The notes beneath the pieces were generated by a model. The model made no database searches. It was not told the origin of the DNA and saw nothing but the letters and a program-made list of their open reading frames with translations. The translations under genes and the position numbers were made by a program. A stretch of 5,625 nucleotides of DNA from Holophagae bacterium (GTDB lineage Bacteria; Acidobacteriota; Thermoanaerobaculia; Thermoanaerobaculales; Sulfomarinibacteraceae), in contig JAUWTC010000202.1 of the NCBI GenBank assembly GCA_030609785.1, forward strand, positions 1-5,625, read 5' to 3'. This document shows, in pieces, positions 1-4,786 of the stretch. Every line of letters starts with the position of its first letter. The stretch's first letter is position 1.

Positions 1-515
1 ATCGCCACGACCTCGGCATGCGGCAAGACGCCGGCAATATGTTCCGGCCCCAGATCATCGGCCCGCCGGCCGGCGCCTTTCTCAAAGACCCAGAGCTCTC
101 GGCTGACACGACGGATCTCGTCGACGAAGGGGAAGCGCCCGATAATGGCGACCGCCCTGCCCTTCCCTCGATCTTTCAGAACCTCTCTGGCATTGACCTC
201 GACGAAAGCCATCCGGCTCACGTCGGTCAGGCTGTTGACCGCCGCCAGACCGATGGCGGCTTCAGGTACCGAGGAGGAACGGAGCAGCTGAACCAGCGCC
301 CCCAACTCCAGATCGAGCAAACCGCCTGCGGCCTCAACCGGAACACCCACCCGCCGATCGAAACTCCCAGCCATCGTTGAGGCCATGCCCGCTCCGACCG
401 AAGACCTCACCACGGTCCAATAGGGCCCGACCCGTACGTCAAAGACCTCAATCTCCGGACTGGGAGTGCACTCTTCAAGAATTACGTCAATCACGGAACT
501 TGCACCACGGTTCAT
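1..515 (-). CDS. DUF4213/DUF364 putative metal-chelation protein, partial (C-terminus cut by left edge)
   Basis: The frame is open from ATG 515-513 to base 1 and gives 171 residues. Residues about 20-85 (IEVFDVRVGPYWTVV, then AAIGLAAVNSL at 86-96) resemble the enolase-N-like DUF4213 domain. Residues from about 120 (AVAIIGRFPFVDEI, LWVFEK, then DLGPEHIAGVLPHAEVV) match the Rossmann-like DUF364 start, in which a conserved glycine-rich strand is followed by an LPxADVV segment. The family is usually around 250 residues, so roughly the last third is missing. The one structurally studied member was proposed to have a role in heavy-metal chelation; the true substrate is unknown. ATG 515 was chosen because the DUF4213 homology begins soon after it. 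The frame is open further upstream to a TGA near base 616, but no good Shine-Dalgarno sequence precedes any candidate start. It is divergent from the Mo-hydroxylase operon. The family call is firm; the function is not known. Confidence 0.85.
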   Translation of the reverse strand, partial: MNRGASSVIDVILEECTPSPEIEVFDVRVGPYWTVVRSSVGAGMASTMAGSFDRRVGVPVEAAGGLLDLELGALVQLLRSSSVPEAAIGLAAVNSLTDVSRMAFVEVNAREVLKDRGKGRAVAIIGRFPFVDEIRRVSRELWVFEKGAGRRADDLGPEHIAGVLPHAEVVA

Positions 516-521
516 CGTTGT

Positions 522-527
522 ACTGTA
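522..527 (-). promoter_or_regulatory. Candidate -10 element of the DUF364 gene (leaderless type)
   Basis: On the minus strand the hexamer TACAGT (TANNNT pattern, 4 of 6 to TATAAT) ends exactly 6 nt before the ATG at 515. This would place the transcription start on the A of the start codon. No convincing -35 box lies 15-18 nt upstream and no ribosome binding site is present. On its own the match is weak; it gains weight from the same spacing before two other ATGs in the window (768 and 4787). Confidence 0.35.
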
Positions 528-653
528 ACGTGGCCCAGCCACCAACTCCGCAGAAAAAGTCTCCGGCAAGCTGTTCCGATCTTTTCTTCGGGAACCTCGA
601 GTGGCCTTACAGCATCACCATGCGGTTCGTGAGACCCCCGCCGTTTCGGGATC

Positions 654-675
654 GGGCGGGCACGGGGACCCGCCC
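654..675. repeat. GC-rich perfect 7-bp inverted repeat, possible dispersed intergenic hairpin
   Basis: GGGCGGG (654-660) and CCCGCCC (669-675) form a perfect 7-bp stem around an 8-nt loop. A CTACA tail follows at 676-680, and an imperfect inverted repeat (GCGGTT ... GACCCCCGC, 622-641) lies just upstream. Short GC hairpins flanked by a CTACA-like end resemble dispersed palindromic intergenic elements in environmental bacterial genomes. That resemblance is from memory, and one copy cannot prove it. There is no T-tract on either side, so it is not an intrinsic terminator for either neighbour. Confidence 0.5.
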
Positions 676-704
676 CTACAGTTCCCCATCGCCGATCACC
701 GCGT

Positions 705-732
705 CTTCATCCTTCATCCTTCCTTCTTCATC
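705..732 (+). repeat. Heptanucleotide tandem repeat, four units
   Basis: Units at 705-711, 712-718 and 726-732 are identical CTTCATC. The unit at 719-725 is CTTCCTT, with two changes. The tract is an almost pure pyrimidine run on the plus strand and stops 2 nt before the -35 hexamer at 735. A change in copy number would move upstream DNA relative to the promoter without changing the -35/-10 spacing. Whether it is a variable locus, an operator array or part of a dispersed intergenic element cannot be told from one sequence. Confidence 0.75.
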
Positions 733-734
733 CT

Positions 735-761
735 TTGACAACCTCATTCACACGCTATACT
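735..761 (+). promoter_or_regulatory. Sigma70-like promoter of the Mo-hydroxylase operon
   Basis: A perfect TTGACA (735-740) is followed by TATACT (756-761, 5 of 6 to consensus). The spacer is 15 nt, two short of the optimum, which would suggest moderate strength or dependence on an activator. The predicted start is near 768, giving an untranslated region of about 59 nt before the small-subunit ATG at 827. It is the best-scoring promoter by eye in the window and lies in the only intergenic region in front of the operon. Confidence 0.55.
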
Positions 762-767
762 TGAACG

Positions 768-782
768 ATGCGAGACCCATAA
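768..782 (+). other. Possible four-codon leader ORF (MRDP) at the predicted transcript 5' end
   Basis: ATG 768-770 begins the reading frame M-R-D-P and ends at TAA 780-782. The ATG lies 6 nt behind the TATACT -10 element, so the transcript would start on this codon. There is no Shine-Dalgarno sequence. An ORF this short occurs often by chance; only its position at the expected transcript end makes it worth recording. It precedes the small-subunit start codon by 44 nt. Confidence 0.2.
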
Positions 783-815
783 ATATTCAAGCTCATTCTA
801 CTTATGTGACCCTAA

Positions 816-822
816 GGGAGGA
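816..822 (+). promoter_or_regulatory. Ribosome binding site of the small subunit, decides its start
   Basis: GGGAGGA lies 4 nt before ATG 827 and is the strongest Shine-Dalgarno match upstream of the operon. It selects ATG 827 over in-frame starts further upstream, and the protein beginning there opens directly into a Tat signal peptide. Confidence 0.8.
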
Positions 823-826
823 CTGG

Positions 827-1456
827 ATGGCCAACAAACCGAAGACGACGGATCGAGAACGCGACGGCGTCACCCGCCGGGGATTCATCAGCACGGTGGG
901 GGCCGGCGCCCTCGGTGCAGCGACTGTCGGAACCAGCCGAGCGGAGGCCGTCCCGGAAATCACCGCGCCCGAGGCCATGGTCCAGATCGGCCTCACGATC
1001 AACGGCCGAATCCACCGGCTCCTTGTCGAACCCCGATGGACCCTCCTGTTCACACTCCGGGAACGACTGGGTCTGACCGGCACCAAGGTCGGTTGCGAAC
1101 GGGGCGAGTGCGGCGCCTGTACGGTTCTGATCAACGGCCAACCTCGGTACGCCTGCATGACGCTGGCCGTCGAAGCCGAAGGCTCCCAGATTACGACGAT
1201 CGAGGGACTGATGGACGGCGAGGCGCTTGGTGATGTCCAACAAGCCTTCGTCAATGAAGACGCCTTCCAGTGCGGCTATTGCACCCCCGGCCAGATCATG
1301 GCCGCCGAGGGACTGCTGCAGGCCAACCCCTCTCCCTCTACAGAGGAGATCCGGAAGGGCATGAGCGGCAACCTCTGCCGATGCGCCGCCTACCACCACA
1401 TCGTGCGAGCGGTTGACAGTGCCGCCGACGGCCGCCGGGAAGGAGACGACCGATGA
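827..1456 (+). CDS. Tat-exported [2Fe-2S] small subunit of a molybdenum hydroxylase (PaoA/IorA-like)
   Basis: This 209-residue protein carries electrons from the Mo centre to FAD in a xanthine-oxidase-family enzyme. Residues 1-41 look like a twin-arginine signal: TRRGF (R17, R18), a hydrophobic Ala/Gly stretch, and a likely AEA cleavage site at 39-41. A plant-type ferredoxin domain follows (about 52-125) with cluster ligands C90, C95, C98 and C110. The helical second [2Fe-2S] domain has the CxxC...CxC pattern at C149, C152, C184 and C186 (QCGYCTPGQ and GNLCRCAAY). All eight ligands are present, so it should be functional. Length fits exported family members such as E. coli PaoA. The stop overlaps the next ATG (ATGA, 1453-1456), showing translational coupling. 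The Tat signal implies export of the whole folded complex to the periplasm or outer face. Confidence 0.93.
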   Translation: MANKPKTTDRERDGVTRRGFISTVGAGALGAATVGTSRAEAVPEITAPEAMVQIGLTINGRIHRLLVEPRWTLLFTLRERLGLTGTKVGCERGECGACTVLINGQPRYACMTLAVEAEGSQITTIEGLMDGEALGDVQQAFVNEDAFQCGYCTPGQIMAAEGLLQANPSPSTEEIRKGMSGNLCRCAAYHHIVRAVDSAADGRREGDDR

Positions 1457-3759
1457 GCGAAGATTCTCCGTATTGGATCGAAGGCACCGTACCCGAGACT
1501 CCAACGCCGGCCGAATATCCAGAGCCGTGGGGGAAGACCAACGTTGTCGGTGCACGTCTTCCGCGCGTCGATGCCTACGAACGAGTCAGCGGCTCGGCCG
1601 TCTATCCCTCCGATGTGATCCTCCCCGGCATGCTCTACGGAGCAATATTGCGCTGCCCCCACTCGCGGGCCAGAGTCCTCTCGGTTGATTCAGCCTCCGC
1701 AGAGGCCATGCCCGGGGTGCACGCCGTCATCACGGCTTCGACGCCCGAGGCCGACATCCCCTGGTCTTACCGCAGGGGACCGGAGAGCCGGCTCTTCCCG
1801 TCATTGTGCCAACACGAGGGCGAAGCGGTGGCCGCCGTCGCAGCAGAGACCCCCCAGCAGGCGGTCGATGCGCTGCGGGCCATTCGAATCGACTACGAGA
1901 TTCTCCCCCACGTCGCCGATCAAGAAACCAGCTCAGACCCGGAGAGTCCGAAGATCTGGGACGATGGCAACGAACTGCCGGCCAGACCCCCTTACGAACG
2001 AGGAAATATCGCCACGGGTTTCGCCGAGGCGGATGTTGTCCTCGAACTCACCTTCACCACCGCCTGCGAGATCCACGCGCCGATGGAGACCCACGGCTGT
2101 GTCGCCCAGTGGGACGGCGACCGCCTGACCCTGTGGGAGTCGACCCAGGGGGTCTTTGCCGTTCAGGCCCGAGTCGCGGAGATCCTCGGTCTTCCGCTGT
2201 CCAAGGTCCGAATCGTGGGGCACTACATGGGCGGTGGCTTCGGATCCAAGCTCCAGGCAGGCAAGTACTCGATCATCGCACCGATCCTCGCACGCCTGAC
2301 AGCCCGGCCGGTCAAACTGTTCCTCAGTCGGGAGGAGAACATGCTGTGCGTGGGCAACCGGCCGCCCTCCCGGATGACCCTCAAGGCCGGAGTCAAGAAG
2401 GACGGCACCTTGACCGCACTGGCGATGGACACCCTGAGTACCCCCGGCGCTTATGCTATCAGCGGTTTCGGGCTGGAGGACTGGCAGATCCGCGACCTCT
2501 ACACAGTGCCCAACGTCCGGACGTCCAACCGATTCGTCTTCATCAACGCCGGTCCGGCTCGACCGTTCCGGGCACCGGGTCACCCGCAGGGTTCCTGGGC
2601 GTTGGAACAGATGATGGACGACTTGGCCGATGCCATCGACATGGACCCGATCGTTTTCCGTCTGAAAAACATCCCTTCCGTCAGCCAGGCACGCGGAGGG
2701 CAGCCCTACACGACGACGGGGCTCAAGCAGTGCCTGACCGATGGTGCAGCAGCCTTCAACTGGGAGACAGGCCGGTCCCGCCCCGTTCAGAAAACTCATC
2801 TCAAGAGGGGCGTCGGCATGGGCGCCTGCTTGTGGATCGCCGGCGGCGGAGGCCCTCCGTCGACAGCGATCGTCAAGATCTTCGCCGACGGCAGCGTCAA
2901 CCTCAATCTAGGCGCCTCGGACATCGGCACGGGCACCAAGTCGGTGATGGCAATGGTCGTCGCCGAAGAACTCGGGATCGATCCCCACGCCATTCAGATC
3001 GAGCATGCCGACACGGCGACCACACAATTCGCCACACCGTCCGGCGGTTCCAAGACCATCCCGACCGAATCGCCGGCAGTCCGTGAGGCCGCCTACGCAG
3101 TCAGACGGCGACTGATCGAACTGGCGGCCGAGCAGCATGACCTGGCGATCGAAGACCTGGAGCTTGCCACCGGGGCCGTCGTTTCGAAGACCGATCCTGC
3201 GGTGTCCTTCCCCATCACCGAACTCGAAGGCCTCCAGCGACGCGGTCTGGTGATGGGCGTCGGTTACCGCGGGCCCAACCCCGAGGACGTCGCCATCACG
3301 CCTTTTGCGGCACAGTTCTGCGAAGTCGAGGTCAATACTCGAACCGGGGAAATCCGCATTCTCCGCTTCCTCGGCGCCCACGACAGCGGCCGGGTAATGA
3401 ACCGTTTGACCTACGACAACCAGATCTTCGGCGGCATCACGATGGGCATCGGACTGGCCCTGACAGAGGAGCGGATCCTGGACCAGGCCACTGGAAAAAT
3501 GGTCAACGCCAATCTCCACGACTATAAGATTCCGACCGCCCTCGACGTGCCGGCGGAGATGGCTTCCCTGGCGATCGACCCGCACGACGAGCAGTGCAAC
3601 ACCACCGGGGCCAAGGGCATCGGAGAGCCGGTGACTATTCCGACGGCCGGCGCCATCGCCAACGCGGTCTTTCATGCGACCGGTGTGCGCATTACCGAAA
3701 GCCCCATCACACCGGGACGGTTCCTCGAAGCCCAAGCCGCTCAGGCCGAGGAGGTGTGA
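1453..3759 (+). CDS. Molybdopterin-binding catalytic subunit of a xanthine-oxidase-family enzyme
   Basis: This 768-residue protein holds the molybdenum cofactor and does the substrate oxidation. The N-terminal a/b hammerhead domain begins after an extension of about 30 residues (VVGARLPRVDAYERVSGSAVY, then LPGMLYGAILRCPHSRA). Cofactor-contact motifs are visible: Q232 in STQGVF; GGGFGSK at 260-266 with F263; FRAPGHPQ around R373; DIGTGTK near 493-499; and GAKGIGEP with the catalytic base E725. By spacing from Q232 (bovine xanthine oxidase Gln767), F263 matches Phe798 and L267 falls where purine-binding Glu802 would be. The Phe914 position is P375. This argues against xanthine as substrate and for an aldehyde or N-heterocycle. 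There is no signal peptide of its own, so it probably rides on the small subunit's Tat signal. AAGGAGA (1440-1446) precedes the start. Exact substrate unknown. Confidence 0.93.
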   Translation: MSEDSPYWIEGTVPETPTPAEYPEPWGKTNVVGARLPRVDAYERVSGSAVYPSDVILPGMLYGAILRCPHSRARVLSVDSASAEAMPGVHAVITASTPEADIPWSYRRGPESRLFPSLCQHEGEAVAAVAAETPQQAVDALRAIRIDYEILPHVADQETSSDPESPKIWDDGNELPARPPYERGNIATGFAEADVVLELTFTTACEIHAPMETHGCVAQWDGDRLTLWESTQGVFAVQARVAEILGLPLSKVRIVGHYMGGGFGSKLQAGKYSIIAPILARLTARPVKLFLSREENMLCVGNRPPSRMTLKAGVKKDGTLTALAMDTLSTPGAYAISGFGLEDWQIRDLYTVPNVRTSNRFVFINAGPARPFRAPGHPQGSWALEQMMDDLADAIDMDPIVFRLKNIPSVSQARGGQPYTTTGLKQCLTDGAAAFNWETGRSRPVQKTHLKRGVGMGACLWIAGGGGPPSTAIVKIFADGSVNLNLGASDIGTGTKSVMAMVVAEELGIDPHAIQIEHADTATTQFATPSGGSKTIPTESPAVREAAYAVRRRLIELAAEQHDLAIEDLELATGAVVSKTDPAVSFPITELEGLQRRGLVMGVGYRGPNPEDVAITPFAAQFCEVEVNTRTGEIRILRFLGAHDSGRVMNRLTYDNQIFGGITMGIGLALTEERILDQATGKMVNANLHDYKIPTALDVPAEMASLAIDPHDEQCNTTGAKGIGEPVTIPTAGAIANAVFHATGVRITESPITPGRFLEAQAAQAEEV

Positions 3760-3760
3760 G

Positions 3761-4732
3761 ATGTTTCCCAGATTCTCTCATGCACGACCGACCGATCTCC
3801 AGGCGGCCCTTGCCCTCCTCGAACAAGCCTCGGGGCGCATCCATGCCGGAGGCACCGATCTTCTGGGCTGCCTCCACGACGGCGTGCTCACGGCCGATAC
3901 CCTGGTCTCGCTCTCAAATATCGCTGAACTGAAAGGCATCAGCCCGTCAACCGAAAACGGCCTGCGCATCGGAGCGATGACACCGATCGGGGCGGTCGCC
4001 GCCCACGCAGGCATTCGTTCGACCTACAGCGCCCTGGCCCAGGCGGCCTCGGTCGTCGCCAACCCCCCATTGCGGTCCCAGGGAACGCTGGGCGGCAACC
4101 TCTGTCAGAAGACCCGCTGCTGGTACTACCGCGGTGACTTCCCCTGCCTGCGCAAGGGCGGCGACCACTGCTTCGCCTTCGAGGGAGAGAACCAACACCA
4201 CGCGATCTTCGGCGGGGAAGGCTGTTACATGGTGCATCCGTCGGACACGGCGCCCGCCCTGGCAGCCCTGGGCGCCACCTGTCGGATTTCCGGCGGCGGC
4301 TCGAGCCGGTCAGTACCCGTCGACCAGTTCCTGATGCCGGCGTTGGTGGACCCCCAGCGTGAGACCGTGCTCGAGCCCACCGAAATCCTGACGGAGATCC
4401 TGCTGCCCCCCGCCCCGCCAGGCCTCCGCTCTTCCTACCGGAAGATCCGGTCCCGGCAGGCCTGGGATTTTGCCCTGGCCGGGGTCGCCCTGGCCCTGCA
4501 GTTTGACGGCAACGTCGTCCGTTCGGCTCGAGTCTTCTTGTCCGGTGCGGCACCAATGCCGTGGCGAGCCCAAGGGGCCGAGGCCGTCATCACCGGCAAC
4601 TCTCTCAATGCTCAGACGATCACAAAGGCAGCCGCGGCCGCCGTCGAGGGCGCTGAACCCCTGCAGCACAACGGCGCCAAGGTTGCTCTGTTCGAGGGGC
4701 TGGTCGCCGAGTCGTTGGAGACGATGGGCTGA
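3761..4732 (+). CDS. FAD-binding subunit with a PaoB-like [4Fe-4S] insertion
   Basis: This 323-residue protein takes electrons from the [2Fe-2S] subunit onto FAD and passes them to an external acceptor. ATG 3761 follows the upstream stop by 1 nt and has GAGGAGG at 3748-3754, so an upstream in-frame ATG at 3674, inside the catalytic gene, is rejected. FAD-binding motifs are HAGGTDLL (28-35), TLGGNLC (109-115) and HPSDTAPALAALGA (159-172); the C-terminal CO-dehydrogenase-flavoprotein-like domain covers about 222-322. Between the FAD motifs sits a cysteine-rich insertion (C120, C129, C137, C155, with C115 nearby). It matches the type that binds an extra [4Fe-4S] cluster in E. coli PaoB and in the beta subunit of 4-hydroxybenzoyl-CoA reductase. 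It lacks a Tat signal, as expected if it is co-exported with the small subunit. The family is clear; the cluster is inferred from residue pattern. Confidence 0.92.
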   Translation: MFPRFSHARPTDLQAALALLEQASGRIHAGGTDLLGCLHDGVLTADTLVSLSNIAELKGISPSTENGLRIGAMTPIGAVAAHAGIRSTYSALAQAASVVANPPLRSQGTLGGNLCQKTRCWYYRGDFPCLRKGGDHCFAFEGENQHHAIFGGEGCYMVHPSDTAPALAALGATCRISGGGSSRSVPVDQFLMPALVDPQRETVLEPTEILTEILLPPAPPGLRSSYRKIRSRQAWDFALAGVALALQFDGNVVRSARVFLSGAAPMPWRAQGAEAVITGNSLNAQTITKAAAAAVEGAEPLQHNGAKVALFEGLVAESLETMG

Positions 4733-4736
4733 TCCT

Positions 4737-4765
4737 GGGCAGCACGCTGCGCCCGGTCCAACCGG
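4737..4765. other. Two small stem-loops between the FAD gene and ribD
   Basis: GGGC ... GCCC (4737-4754) encloses GCAG/CTGC around a 4-nt loop. CCGGT/ACCGG (4753-4757 and 4761-4765) forms a second stem with a 3-nt loop, and the two overlap by 2 nt. Neither is followed by a T-run, so a classical intrinsic terminator is unlikely and some readthrough into ribD is plausible. Both could also be chance structures in GC-rich DNA. Confidence 0.35.
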
Positions 4766-4774
4766 CGGCTCCGA

Positions 4775-4780
4775 TATGAT
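4775..4780 (+). promoter_or_regulatory. Candidate -10 element of ribD (leaderless type)
   Basis: TATGAT (5 of 6 to TATAAT) ends 6 nt before ATG 4787, so transcription would start on the A of that codon. No TTGACA-like box is found 15-18 nt upstream, and no Shine-Dalgarno sequence precedes the gene. It could act as an internal promoter independent of the Mo-hydroxylase operon. The evidence is the hexamer match plus the same spacing at two other ATGs in the window. Confidence 0.4.
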
Positions 4781-4786
4781 GCCACG

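Larger units (their letters stand above)
516..826. other. Divergent intergenic region
   Basis: This 311-bp stretch separates the minus-strand DUF364 gene from the plus-strand Mo-hydroxylase operon. An open frame from 377 to 826 runs into the small-subunit gene, but its translation is low-complexity and Pro/Ser/Arg-rich without domain-like character. It also overlaps the DUF364 gene antisense, so I treat it as noncoding. The region contains a GC-rich hairpin, a heptamer tract, a sigma70-like promoter, a four-codon ORF and the small-subunit ribosome binding site, listed separately. The part near 778-808 is AT-rich compared with the rest of the window. Confidence 0.7.

Noticed and set aside
18..380. 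Plus-strand ORF of 120 codons
   Set aside because: It lies opposite the DUF364 coding frame, and its translation shows no domain-like pattern. It is a shadow ORF in GC-rich DNA.
705..732. CRISPR-like array
   Set aside because: Units are 7 nt, directly adjacent, with no spacers. It is a simple tandem repeat.
377..826. N-terminal extension of the small subunit from an in-frame ATG at 377
   Set aside because: The extension is low-complexity, overlaps the DUF364 gene antisense, runs through the hairpin, repeat and promoter, and has no Shine-Dalgarno sequence. ATG 827 has GGGAGGA at 4 nt and opens a Tat signal.
1806..3086. Long plus-strand ORF of 426 codons inside the catalytic-subunit gene
   Set aside because: Its translation is Arg/Gly/Pro-rich and low-complexity, and it sits wholly within a gene with clear motifs in another frame. 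The same applies to the long antisense ORFs at 1933-2799, 2908-3735 and 4310-5233.
1453..3759. Xanthine dehydrogenase annotation for the catalytic subunit
   Set aside because: The purine-binding Glu (bovine 802) is Leu267 and the Phe914 position is Pro375. The overall layout resembles exported aldehyde/N-heterocycle oxidoreductases.
4737..4765. Intrinsic terminator after the FAD-subunit gene
   Set aside because: The stems are short and no T-run follows either strand's hairpin.
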